DNA from: SZUA-309 sp965230005
Lineage (GTDB): Bacteria; Pseudomonadota; Gammaproteobacteria; Pseudomonadales; Azotimanducaceae
Assembly: GCA_965230005.1 (NCBI GenBank)
Contig: OZ245934.1
Span: 992,001 to 1,056,000 of the forward strand
DNA length: 64,000 nucleotides
Direction of reading: 5' to 3'
Below the pieces are notes generated by a model that had not been told where the DNA came from, did not search any database, and worked only from the letters and a program-made list of their open reading frames with translations. The translations under genes and the position numbers were made by a program. Below, piece after piece: positions 50,881 through 59,259 of this stretch. The number at the start of each line of letters is the position of its first letter. Within the stretch, counting starts at the first letter, position 1.

Positions 50881-53541
50881 TCAGAGCGACTCCAGCATGG
50901 ACTGCGCTTTCTGCTGCTGGTCCGCGTTCCCTTCGTCGAGGACTTCCTTGAGGATGTCCCGGGCACCGTCCGCGTCCCCCATGTCGATGTAGGCACGCGC
51001 CAGATCGAGCTTGGTATTGGCGCTGTCGCCCTCGTCTTCGAAGTCGAATTCGTCCTCGCTCTGCGCCGTGGCGCTCTCGAACGCCAGATCCTCGAGGGGA
51101 TCTTCGTCGCTGTCGGTGGCGGTCTCGAGGGCCAGATCACCGTCGTCGGTATCCGTCTGCGCATCGAACTCTGCGGCTTCGCCGCTGATGCTCGCCGCCG
51201 CCTGCTCGAGATCGGCATCGATGGTCAGCTCTTCCGATTCACCGAAGCCATCGGTGCTCTCAGTCTCGAGATCGTCGAGCGAGAGCTCATCCTTGACGGC
51301 CTCAAAGTCGATGCCGTTGTCTTCCGGCTTCTCTTCTTCCGCATCGGGGTTGAAATCGATGCCCAGGTCGCCGCCGAGCTGATCACCAGCCCCCGCATCA
51401 GCGGCGGCCGTCTCGAGATCCTCGGAATCCGCGTCGGCCGTATCGAGGTCGTCGAGTTCCAGCTCGAAGTCGAGCGCGCTCTCTTCAGCCTCTGCCAGGC
51501 TATCAGCCGCTTCCGTGTCTGCGGTGACCGGCTCGGGTACGTTCATCTCGTCTGTTGCCGAGACATCGAGGGTCAGATCGCTGTCCTCAGCGGGCGCTGC
51601 ATCGCTCGTGTCGAACTCGAGGTCGCCGAGATCGTCCGCCGCTGTCGCGTCGGCAGCGTTGTTCTGTTCTTCCTCCGCCATCATGTCGTCGAGGGTAATG
51701 GCTTCCTCGCCGAACTGACCCTCCAGTTCCCGGGCCGTCAGCAGCGCATCCTCGTCGTCGCAGTATTCGATCAGAGACGCCATGTGCTGGTCGAAGGCTG
51801 ATCGATCACCGGTTTCCGCGTACACCTCGAGCAGCTTCAGGCGCACATCGTTGCGTTCCGGTTCGTCCTCGAGGACGCCGAGCAGCAGGCCGATGGCCTG
51901 CGGGAAACGCCCGTAAGCAATGTAGATATCGGCTTCACCGATCACATCGCTGGTCTGGGACTCCTGCACTTCGTCATCGAAGCTCTCTTCGATGACTGCT
52001 TCCGCCGTGTCGTCGAGACTGTCTTCGTCATCGGCATCAGGTTCGTCGAACTCCGTAAGCGCCGGCTCAACCCGTTCGTCTTCCGCGAAGGCTTCTTCCG
52101 CGTCGAAGTAGTCGTTCTCCTCTTCCTGGGCTCGCCGCTTGCGGCTTGCCATCATGCCGGCGACCAGAAGCAAAACCAGAGCACCAGCACCGCCATACAT
52201 GACCATGGGCGACTGCCACCAGGGGGCGGCCGCTTCGGCTGGGGTGCTCTGGTTTTGACTCTGAGTGGGCGTGGGAGTGGGCGTGGCGGGCGGCGTGCTG
52301 GCCTGAGGCTGACCCTGCTGGGCGGCAGCGAGCTGGGCCTGGAGTTCGGCGATCTGCTGGTCTTTAACCTCAATCTGTCGATCCCTGACGGCAATCTCGT
52401 TACTCGCGAGTTCCTTTTCGCGATCGAGCTGGTAGGTGAGTTCGCTCACCTGCATACCGAGGCGATCGGTCTCTTCCAGGGCCGCGGCCAGGTCACCGCT
52501 ACCGCCCTGACCCACACCGGTGGTGCTGTCGCCGTCTTCGGCAACGATACGCAACTCGCCATCACTGGCCGGCGCACTGGTCGCTGCGGTCGTCGCGGCA
52601 CTGGCATCCACGGGGCTGCGCAGATCTGAGGTGCTGTCCGCCACCTGCGGAACGGGGCGACGCTCGCGCTCCGGCACCGCTTCGCCGCGGCTGTAGGCCT
52701 GCCACTCATCGGCCTGACGGGAGACCTCGGCGAGAGCCTGCTCTGAGCTGAGGGCTCGTGACTGGGCTTCGTCAGGCAGCCTGAGCACATAGCCAGCCTT
52801 CATGAGATTGATGTTGCCGTTGATGAAGGCGTCGGGATTGAGCTCGGCAATGGCGAGCATGGTCTGTTCCACGCTGACGTCGTTGGACGGCCGAGCCCGG
52901 CTGGCGATCGACCAGAGGGTATCGCCCCGGTCCGTCATACCGTATTCATCACCGTCGATGCCCCGGTCCAGGGGTGAAGGTGCCGGCGGCGTTTCCCGCG
53001 GAGCAACCTGCACTTGCGTGCCCGACTGGGCCGGTGCCCGCTGCACCCGGCCGCTGTTCGAAGCACTGCGATTTTGTGCGGGGGCGCTGACGGTGGGGGC
53101 CGCTGCCTGACTGAAGGTCGGCGGATCGAGGAGCACCGTGTACTCCTTCAGCAACCGACCGTTGGGCCAGAGCACTTCGACCAGGAAATTGAGGTACGGC
53201 TCGGTGATGGGCCGGGAGGACGTGATCACGACCTGAGGTTCGCCATTCGCCGCATAAGAGACTTCGAAGCTCAGGCCCGTCAGAAAGAAGAAACGTTCAA
53301 CGCCCACGCGCTGAAAATCGTCACTGGATCCCAGAGAGACGAGAATTTCGCCGGGCTCGAGGCCAGCGGCGTCAAAGAGTTCGATGGTGGCGTTGAACTC
53401 CTGGTTCAGGGCCGAATTCAGCTCGATCTCGCCTAGTCCCAGGCCCCAGCTCTGCGGGGCTGCAGCCGCCGCCAGAATGCTGAAGATGATCGCGCTGGCT
53501 TTCAGACGCGCGCGCGACCGGCTGAGCAAGAACCTATGCAT
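50881..53541 (-). CDS. fimV: FimV/HubP-family polar hub protein
   Basis: FimV organises the cell pole and is needed for type IV pilus twitching in Pseudomonas. The 886-residue protein has a signal sequence (to about residue 33), then the FimV N-terminal domain starting LGLGEIELNSALNQEFNATI. A LysM-like peptidoglycan-binding part (DTLWSIASRARP) and a coiled coil with a Gln/Ala repeat near residues 375-415 come next. One membrane helix follows (SPMVMYGGAGALVLLLVAGM, about residue 440). A very acidic cytoplasmic region leads to the C-terminal TPR domain (LDLARAYIDMGDADGARDIL). This is the full HubP/FimV order. It has a long, structured leader. Confidence 0.93.
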   Translation of the reverse strand: MHRFLLSRSRARLKASAIIFSILAAAAAPQSWGLGLGEIELNSALNQEFNATIELFDAAGLEPGEILVSLGSSDDFQRVGVERFFFLTGLSFEVSYAANGEPQVVITSSRPITEPYLNFLVEVLWPNGRLLKEYTVLLDPPTFSQAAAPTVSAPAQNRSASNSGRVQRAPAQSGTQVQVAPRETPPAPSPLDRGIDGDEYGMTDRGDTLWSIASRARPSNDVSVEQTMLAIAELNPDAFINGNINLMKAGYVLRLPDEAQSRALSSEQALAEVSRQADEWQAYSRGEAVPERERRPVPQVADSTSDLRSPVDASAATTAATSAPASDGELRIVAEDGDSTTGVGQGGSGDLAAALEETDRLGMQVSELTYQLDREKELASNEIAVRDRQIEVKDQQIAELQAQLAAAQQGQPQASTPPATPTPTPTQSQNQSTPAEAAAPWWQSPMVMYGGAGALVLLLVAGMMASRKRRAQEEENDYFDAEEAFAEDERVEPALTEFDEPDADDEDSLDDTAEAVIEESFDDEVQESQTSDVIGEADIYIAYGRFPQAIGLLLGVLEDEPERNDVRLKLLEVYAETGDRSAFDQHMASLIEYCDDEDALLTARELEGQFGEEAITLDDMMAEEEQNNAADATAADDLGDLEFDTSDAAPAEDSDLTLDVSATDEMNVPEPVTADTEAADSLAEAEESALDFELELDDLDTADADSEDLETAAADAGAGDQLGGDLGIDFNPDAEEEKPEDNGIDFEAVKDELSLDDLETESTDGFGESEELTIDADLEQAAASISGEAAEFDAQTDTDDGDLALETATDSDEDPLEDLAFESATAQSEDEFDFEDEGDSANTKLDLARAYIDMGDADGARDILKEVLDEGNADQQQKAQSMLESL

Positions 53542-53915
53542 AGGTGCCCCCTCTGTATGAATCGATAAAACCAGTGAACAGGCTCACGCTACCTGCTCGA
53601 GAAGCAGGTAAATCGGCCTTGTGGCCGTGAGCGAAAGGGTGATCCTCCCCAACAGAAGAAAACCCGACAAGCGATTGTCCCACTGCCGTCCTGTGCAAGT
53701 TTCTAAACATCTGCGGTCTGTTCCCGTGGAAATCCATGTTCCGTAGGGGCACGTTAACCTAGAAGAACAGACCAAAAATTGCAGTAAGTACCAATTATGG
53801 CAGTTCTTTTTGGCGTTTTGACAGCCCTGGAGGGTACCGACTGTCATATTTTTTCATCAGTTGGTCGGCACGGCCCGTTGCCGCGCGAATCGTGGGCCCA
53901 GCCGCTGGGTGCGCC
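53542..53915 (-). promoter_or_regulatory. 374-base gap: fimV promoter and branched leader
   Basis: No convincing gene lies here. On the minus strand CATAAT (53799-53794) with a weak TGTCAA 18 bases upstream may start a leader of about 240 bases. Near its end GCTCAC (53632 side) and GTGAGC (53582 side) close a three-way junction. The junction holds CGGCC-ACAA-GGCCG (53627-53614) and TACCTGCT...AGCAGGTA (53610-53590). Upstream a short GACAA-TCGC-TTGTC hairpin is followed by GGGTTTTCTT. The inverted repeat TGACAG-N16-CTGTCA (53819-53846) overlaps the possible -35 region and could be an operator. Confidence 0.4.
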
Positions 53916-54965
53916 TCAGCAGTCGCTGAGCTCCGGAAGCAGCAGCTCGGCGATCTGAATGCTGTTCAGCGCAGCCCCTTTACGGACGTTGTCGGAGACG
54001 ACCCAGAGGTTCAGACCGGTGGGATGCGAGACATCCTCGCGAATGCGACCAACGAAAACCGGATCGGTACCTGCCGCCTCACCAACGGCCGTGGGATAGC
54101 CGCCGGGGACCGCCTCGTCCATGAGAGTGACGCCAGGCGCCGCCTGGAGCAGTTCCCGGGCCTCGGCAGTCCCCAGCTTTCGGGCGAATTCCAGGTGCAC
54201 GGCCTCGGAATGGCCGAAGAACACGGGAATCCGCACACAGGTGGGATTCACGCGGATAGCGGGGTCCAGGATCTTGTGGGTCTCCCAGACCATCTTCATT
54301 TCTTCCTTCGTATAGCCGTTGTCCTGAAACTTGTCGATCTGCGGGATCGCGTTGAAGGCAATCTGCACGGGCATTACGGCCGGCTCGATGGGCTTCGCGT
54401 TCAGAAGGTTGGCCGTCTGTCCGGCCAGTTCCTTCACGCCCCCAGCCCCGGCCCCGGAAACGGCCTGGTAGGTGGCGACGTTGATACGCTCGATGGTGGC
54501 CGCGTCGTGCAGCGGCTTCAGCGCAACGACCATCTGAATCGTCGAGCAGTTCGGATTGGCGATGATGTTCCGGGCGCGGAAGCCCTGGATGGCATCGGCG
54601 TTCACCTCAGGCACGACGAGCGGCACATCGTCGTCGTAGCGGAAATGGGAGGTGTTATCGATCACGACGCAACCGGCGGCGGCGGCCTTCGGGGCGAATT
54701 CCGCCGACAGATCACCACCGGCGGAGAACAATCCAATCTGCACCTGGCTGAAATCAAACTGATCAAGGCGTTTGACCATAATGCTGCTGCCGCGGAACTG
54801 CAGCCGCTTGCCTTCTGAGCGTTCACTCGCAAGGAGATGCAGAGAACGTACGGGAAACTGCCGCTCTTCGAGGATCTCGATGAGCGCTTCACCGACCGCG
54901 CCGGTGGCACCGACGACGGCGACATCGAAGCCTTCGGATCCTTGAGCGATGTTTGCATCAGCCAT
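53916..54965 (-). CDS. asd: Aspartate-semialdehyde dehydrogenase
   Basis: Asd reduces aspartyl phosphate on the way to lysine, methionine and threonine. The 349 residues contain VAVVGATGAVGEALIEIL (NADP site), SAGGDLSAEFAPKAAAAGCV, the catalytic Cys140 in IIANPNCSTIQMVVALKPLH, and RIPVFFGHSEAVHLEF. ATG 54965 (MADANIAQGSEG) overlaps the leuB stop by 8 bases; 54 open codons upstream lie inside leuB. Position between leuB and fimV is conserved in Pseudomonas. Confidence 0.96.
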   Translation of the reverse strand: MADANIAQGSEGFDVAVVGATGAVGEALIEILEERQFPVRSLHLLASERSEGKRLQFRGSSIMVKRLDQFDFSQVQIGLFSAGGDLSAEFAPKAAAAGCVVIDNTSHFRYDDDVPLVVPEVNADAIQGFRARNIIANPNCSTIQMVVALKPLHDAATIERINVATYQAVSGAGAGGVKELAGQTANLLNAKPIEPAVMPVQIAFNAIPQIDKFQDNGYTKEEMKMVWETHKILDPAIRVNPTCVRIPVFFGHSEAVHLEFARKLGTAEARELLQAAPGVTLMDEAVPGGYPTAVGEAAGTDPVFVGRIREDVSHPTGLNLWVVSDNVRKGAALNSIQIAELLLPELSDC

Positions 54966-56061
54966 AGTGGTTCTCCAGAGCGTCCAGCACCGCCTGGCCC
55001 ATGGCCTCGGTGCCGACGATGCTGATGCCCTCACCCCCCGTTTCCGGGGCGATGTCGGGCGTTCGGATACCGGCGTCGAGGACCCGGTGTACGGCTCCCT
55101 CGATGGCGTCGGCGGCCTCGGGCGCATCGAGGCTGTAACGGCACATCATCGCCACGGAAAGCACCGTGGCGAGCGGGTTGGCCTTGTCCTGGCCGGCGAT
55201 GTCCGGTGCCGAGCCGTGGACGGGCTCATAGAGACCACTCCCGTCCGCTGCCAGCGAGGCGGACGGCAGCATGCCGAGCGACCCTGTCAGCATGGCCGCC
55301 ACGTCTGAGAGGATGTCGCCGAACATGTTGCCGGTCACGATGACGTCAAACTGTTTCGGCGCCCGGACCAGCTGCATGCCCGCGTTGTCGACGTACATGT
55401 GCGAGAGCTCAACGTCCGGATAGTCGCCACCGACGGTCGTCACGACTTCCCGCCAAAGCTGTGTGACCTCGAGCACATTCGCCTTGTCGACGGAACACAG
55501 CCGCCCACCCCGCTTGCCCGCCAGATCGAAGGCAACCCGGGCAATACGATCGATCTCGTGCTCGCTGTAGACATAGGTGTTGAAGCCGCGACGCTCGTTG
55601 TCCACAACTTCCACACCCCGGGGCTCGCCGAAGTAGATGCCACCGGTGAGCTCACGAACGATGAGGATATCGAGATTGGCCACGAGCTCTGTCTTCAGCG
55701 AAGAGGCGACAGCCAGCGGTTCAAAGAGAATGGCCGGGCGCAGGTTGGCGAAGAGCTCGAGCCCGCTGCGAAGCCCGAGAAGACCCCGTTCCGGACGCTC
55801 CAGCGTTGGCAGATCGTCCCATTTGGGCCCGCCGACCGCACCGAGCAGCACCGCCCGGGCTTCCTTGGCCGCTGCCAGGGTCTCCGCAGGTAAGGGGCTG
55901 CCGGTGGCATCGATGGCCGAGCCTCCAACGAGGGCTTCGCTGAATTCGAGATCCAGGCCCTGGCGATCGGCGACCCGTTCGAGGACCGTCCTGGCGACCG
56001 CGACGACGTCCGGGCCGATCCCGTCGCCCGGGAGGACGAGTATGTTCTGACTTTCGCTCAT
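54958..56061 (-). CDS. leuB: 3-isopropylmalate dehydrogenase
   Basis: LeuB oxidises and decarboxylates 3-isopropylmalate to 2-oxoisocaproate with NAD. The 367-residue protein starts ILVLPGDGIGPDVVAVA and has LLGAVGGPKWD, VRELTGGIYFGEPRG, the divalent-ion site near FDVIVTGNMFGDILSDVAAM and the NAD-specific loop GLYEPVHGSAPDIAGQDKAN. It overlaps leuD by four bases. Complete and of normal length. Confidence 0.96.
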   Translation of the reverse strand: MSESQNILVLPGDGIGPDVVAVARTVLERVADRQGLDLEFSEALVGGSAIDATGSPLPAETLAAAKEARAVLLGAVGGPKWDDLPTLERPERGLLGLRSGLELFANLRPAILFEPLAVASSLKTELVANLDILIVRELTGGIYFGEPRGVEVVDNERRGFNTYVYSEHEIDRIARVAFDLAGKRGGRLCSVDKANVLEVTQLWREVVTTVGGDYPDVELSHMYVDNAGMQLVRAPKQFDVIVTGNMFGDILSDVAAMLTGSLGMLPSASLAADGSGLYEPVHGSAPDIAGQDKANPLATVLSVAMMCRYSLDAPEAADAIEGAVHRVLDAGIRTPDIAPETGGEGISIVGTEAMGQAVLDALENHYG

Positions 56062-56714
56062 AAGGCCGCCTCCTCGCGATTGAACAGCCAGGGCATGGCC
56101 TGGCGGTGACGCTCCTCGAAGGCGCGAATGTCTTCGGCATGGGCCAGGGTCTGGCCTATATCGTCAAGTCCGTTTACCAGCGTTGTCTTGCGGTTCGGGT
56201 CGATCTCGAAGGAAATACTGCTGCCATCGGGCAGCTCAATGCGCTGACCAGGGAGGTCTACGGTGAAGCTGACGGCGGCCTCACCCTGTGCAAGCTCGAA
56301 GAGTTCATCAACTATTTTTCCATCTAAAACAATAGGTAAAAGCCCATTCTTAAAACAGTTACTGAAGAATATGTCGGCGAAACTCGGCGCGATGACGGCC
56401 CGGAACCCATATTCCATGAGCGACCAGACCGCATGTTCGCGGCTCGACCCGCAGCCGAAGTTGTCCCGCGCGAGCAGAAAGCGGGCCTCCTGATAGCGAG
56501 GATCGTTCAGAACGAAGTCATGGTTGATCTGGCGCTCGTTCGGCGTCATGCCCATATCGCCCTCGTCCAGATAGCGCCAGCCGTCAAAAAGGTTGTCGCC
56601 AAAGCCCGTACGCCGGATCGACTTCAGAAACTGCTTGGGAATGATCTGATCCGTATCGACGTTGACCCGGTCCAGGGGCAGGACGACGCCTGCTTCGGTG
56701 GTAAAAGCTTTCAC
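56058..56714 (-). CDS. leuD: 3-isopropylmalate dehydratase small subunit
   Basis: LeuD is the swivelling domain of isopropylmalate isomerase. The 218-residue protein contains PLDRVNVDTDQIIPKQFLKS and the signature LLARDNFGCGSSREHAVWSL, then VIAPSFADIFFSNCFKNGLL. GTG 56714 (MKAFTTEAGVV) was chosen because it overlaps the leuC stop by GTGA and gives the usual N-terminus; 65 open codons upstream belong to leuC in another frame. Normal length (E. coli 201, Pseudomonas about 213). Confidence 0.95.
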   Translation of the reverse strand: MKAFTTEAGVVLPLDRVNVDTDQIIPKQFLKSIRRTGFGDNLFDGWRYLDEGDMGMTPNERQINHDFVLNDPRYQEARFLLARDNFGCGSSREHAVWSLMEYGFRAVIAPSFADIFFSNCFKNGLLPIVLDGKIVDELFELAQGEAAVSFTVDLPGQRIELPDGSSISFEIDPNRKTTLVNGLDDIGQTLAHAEDIRAFEERHRQAMPWLFNREEAAL

Positions 56715-58126
56715 AGCAGGTCCCTCACGTCGACGAAGTGTCCACTTACGGCGGCAGCCGCAGCCATGGCTGGGCTGACCAGGTGTGTGCGACCGCCATG
56801 GCCCTGGCGCCCCTCGAAATTGCGGTTGGAGGTGGAAGCACAGTGCTCCCCTGGCAGAAGCCGATCCGGATTCATGGCCAGGCACATGGAGCAGCCTGCG
56901 GCGCGCCATTCGAAGCCCGCCTCGGTAAAGATGTCGGCGAGTCCCTCAGCCTCCGCCTGGGCTTTCACCAGACCGGAACCAGGGACCACCATGGCCTGCT
57001 TGACGCTGCCGGCGACCTTTCTGCCTTTGACCACGGCAGCGGCGGCCCGCAGGTCCTCGATGCGGGAATTCGTGCAGGAGCCGATGAAGACCCGGTCGAG
57101 GCGGATGTCCGTCATCGGCTGATCGGCGGCGAGCCCCATGTATTCGAGGGCTCTCTGGATGGCGTCCGCCTGCGCAGGATCTGACGCTTGAGCGGGGTTT
57201 GGTACCGCTGCATCGATGCCGACAACCATTTCCGGAGACGTCCCCCAGCTGACCTGCGGCACCAGAGCTGCTGCATCGAGCACCACTTCCGTGTCGAATT
57301 CCCCATCGGGATCGGAGACCAGGGACCGCCAGTAAGCTTCTGCCGCGTCCCAGGCACTGCCTTTGGGCGCGTAGGGCCGCCCTGCAACATATTCAATGGT
57401 GCGGTCGTCGACAGCGACCATTCCGGCGCGACCACCGCCCTCGATGGACATGTTGCAGAGGGTCATACGGCCTTCCATGGTGAGCGCTTCGATGGCGCTG
57501 CCGCGGAATTCGATGGTGTGACCGGTTGCACCGGCCGTGCCGATCCTGCCGATCACGGCGAGAATCAGGTCCTTGGCGCTCACACCCTCGGGCAGCGCAC
57601 CCTCGGCTTTGAGGCTGAAGTTTTTTGCCTTGTTCTGTACGAGGCACTGGGTCGCCAGCACATGCTCCACGTCAGAGGTACCAATCCCCTGAGCCAGGGC
57701 CGCGAAAGCACCGTGGGTGGACGTGTGCGAGTCACCGCAAACGATCGTCATGCCCGGCAGTGTCGCGCCCTGCTCCGGGCCGACCACGTGCACGATGCCC
57801 TGCCGGCGGTCGAGAATGTCGAACTGCGTAATGCCAAAACGCTTGCAGTTCGCATCGAGCGTTTCCACCTGCTCACGCGCGATGAGGTCCGTAATGCCGT
57901 CGATTCCCGCTTCGCGGTTTTCCGTGGGCACATTGTGATCCGGCGTCGCCAGATTCGCGTCGACCCGCCAGGGCGCCCGCCCCGCCAGGTTCAAACCTTC
58001 AAAGGCCTGTGGGGAGGTGACTTCGTGCAGCAGCTGTTGATCGATGTAGAGCATGGTCTGGCCATCGGCGCGAGTGCCGACGACGTGGGCATCCCAGACC
58101 TTGTCGTAAAGCGTTTTGCCAGTCAT
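56711..58126 (-). CDS. leuC: 3-isopropylmalate dehydratase large subunit
   Basis: LeuC holds the [4Fe-4S] cluster of isopropylmalate isomerase. The 471 residues include DHNVPTENREAG, GMTIVCGDSHTSTHGAFAAL, the first cluster cysteine in VFIGSCTNSRIEDLRAAAA and the C-x-x-C pair in AAGCSMCLAMNPDRLLPGE. It opens the leuCDB-asd run and is divergent from a LysR gene, with an inverted repeat in the gap. Complete. Confidence 0.97.
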   Translation of the reverse strand: MTGKTLYDKVWDAHVVGTRADGQTMLYIDQQLLHEVTSPQAFEGLNLAGRAPWRVDANLATPDHNVPTENREAGIDGITDLIAREQVETLDANCKRFGITQFDILDRRQGIVHVVGPEQGATLPGMTIVCGDSHTSTHGAFAALAQGIGTSDVEHVLATQCLVQNKAKNFSLKAEGALPEGVSAKDLILAVIGRIGTAGATGHTIEFRGSAIEALTMEGRMTLCNMSIEGGGRAGMVAVDDRTIEYVAGRPYAPKGSAWDAAEAYWRSLVSDPDGEFDTEVVLDAAALVPQVSWGTSPEMVVGIDAAVPNPAQASDPAQADAIQRALEYMGLAADQPMTDIRLDRVFIGSCTNSRIEDLRAAAAVVKGRKVAGSVKQAMVVPGSGLVKAQAEAEGLADIFTEAGFEWRAAGCSMCLAMNPDRLLPGEHCASTSNRNFEGRQGHGGRTHLVSPAMAAAAAVSGHFVDVRDLL

Positions 58127-58185
58127 TGCCGTCTCTCCCAGCCCATTCCGAACTCAAGGGACGCGATGGTAGTGGCCGCCAATCG

Positions 58186-58209
58186 ATAAGACAAATTCAT
58201 TGTTCTTAT
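58186..58209. promoter_or_regulatory. Candidate LysR operator between leuC and the regulator gene
   Basis: ATAAGA (58186-58191) and TCTTAT (58204-58209) form a perfect inverted repeat with 12 bases between, in the only A/T-rich part of the 167-base divergent gap. LysR proteins bind such interrupted palindromes. A TAGAAT at 58226-58231 may be the -10 of the regulator gene. Confidence 0.45.
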
Positions 58210-58293
58210 AAAGCGAATTCCTGAATAGAATACTCTTTTCGGAACGGCACACCCGTGAGCGTGCTCGATCCGAGCACGAGGATGTCGCGAAGC

Positions 58294-59166
58294 ATGAACA
58301 TCTCCGATCTCGAAACCTTCCTCGCCGTCGCCGAGCAGGGTTCCTTCTCCAGGGCAGCGGAACAGCTGCACCTCACCCAACCGGCAGTGACGAAGCGGAT
58401 TCAGGCCCTCGAGAGTTCCCTGGAGGCTGTGCTGTTCGATCGCGTCGGTAAACAGGTGGCGCTCACGCACGCGGGCAGGCTCCTCGAACCTCGCGCCCGA
58501 AGTCTGCTGGCCGGCGTCGTGGATACCCGGCGGGTGCTGACCAACCTCAACGCGGCCGTCGGCGGCACGCTGATGCTGGCCACCTCTCATCATGTGGGTC
58601 TGCACCGACTCGCACCGGTGCTCAAGGCCTTCAACGACCGCTTCGACACCGTGCAGCTGGACATTCGCTTCGAAGATTCGGAAGCCGCCCACGAGCTGGT
58701 GCGCCGGGGCGAATCGGAGCTGGCGGTGGTGACCCTGGACCCCGAAGGACCCGAAGGGCTCGACTATCTGCCACTCTGGGACGATCCGCTCTGTTTCCTG
58801 GTGGCCCGAGACCACGAGCTCGCCGGCGCAGGCCCTCTGACCCTCAGGGAGCTGGCCCGTCACCCCGCCATTCTCCCGGGGCTGGCGACCTACACCGGGC
58901 GCATCGTCGCCGAGCTCTTTCAGGAACGCGACATTCCACTCGTGTCACACCTGTCGACCAACTATCTCGAGACGATCAGCATGCTCACGGGCATCGGTCT
59001 CGGCTGGAGCGTTCTGCCGGCATCCATGATGGGGAGCGATCTGGTGCCTCTGACGACCGACGCCCCGCCTCTGCGCCGCAGCCTCGGCTGCGTGACGAAC
59101 CCGACACGGACCCGGTCGAACGCCGCCCGGGCCTTCATTGAGGTGCTGCGGGAGTTCGCGGACTGA
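58294..59166 (+). CDS. LysR-family regulator divergent from leuC
   Basis: The 290-residue protein has the N-terminal winged helix-turn-helix, LETFLAVAEQGSFSRAAEQL then HLTQPAVTKRIQALE, and a periplasmic-binding-like effector domain (LMLATSHHVGLHRLAPVLKA, SELAVVTLDPEGPEG, LTGIGLGWSVLPASM). Adjacent divergent placement suggests control of leuCDB, as for similar regulators in Pseudomonas; the effector is unknown. I begin at ATG 58294 (MNISDLETF), the usual LysR length. ATG 58282 and GTG 58255 are alternatives; GAGG lies 12 bases before 58294. Confidence 0.85.
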   Translation: MNISDLETFLAVAEQGSFSRAAEQLHLTQPAVTKRIQALESSLEAVLFDRVGKQVALTHAGRLLEPRARSLLAGVVDTRRVLTNLNAAVGGTLMLATSHHVGLHRLAPVLKAFNDRFDTVQLDIRFEDSEAAHELVRRGESELAVVTLDPEGPEGLDYLPLWDDPLCFLVARDHELAGAGPLTLRELARHPAILPGLATYTGRIVAELFQERDIPLVSHLSTNYLETISMLTGIGLGWSVLPASMMGSDLVPLTTDAPPLRRSLGCVTNPTRTRSNAARAFIEVLREFAD

Positions 59167-59190
59167 GAGAGGCTGTGCTTCGTGCCCGCT

Positions 59191-59259
59191 AACGCCTGAA
59201 GCCTGCGGCTATGCTGGCAGGCAGGGCTGAGCGAAGGGCCTGCCACCGGTTCAGGCGTT
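59191..59259. repeat. Nested inverted repeat at the convergent lysR-aroC end
   Basis: AACGCCTGAA (59191-59200) is exactly complementary to TTCAGGCGTT (59250-59259), and between them GGCAGGC (59216-59222) pairs with GCCTGCC (59238-59244). The right arm includes the aroC stop codon. No T run follows on either strand; it may end transcripts or protect 3' ends from both sides. Confidence 0.5.

Noticed and set aside
53582..53632. c-di-GMP (GEMM-I) riboswitch before fimV
   Set aside because: A GGTAGCG-like piece is present, but the conserved core with the GNRA-capped hairpin and its receptor is not. The fold is a three-way junction of a different kind.
53534..53847. Two overlapping 72- and 87-codon frames in the fimV leader
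   Set aside because: Neither translation shows a signal, domain or good ribosome site, and they overlap each other and the structured leader.
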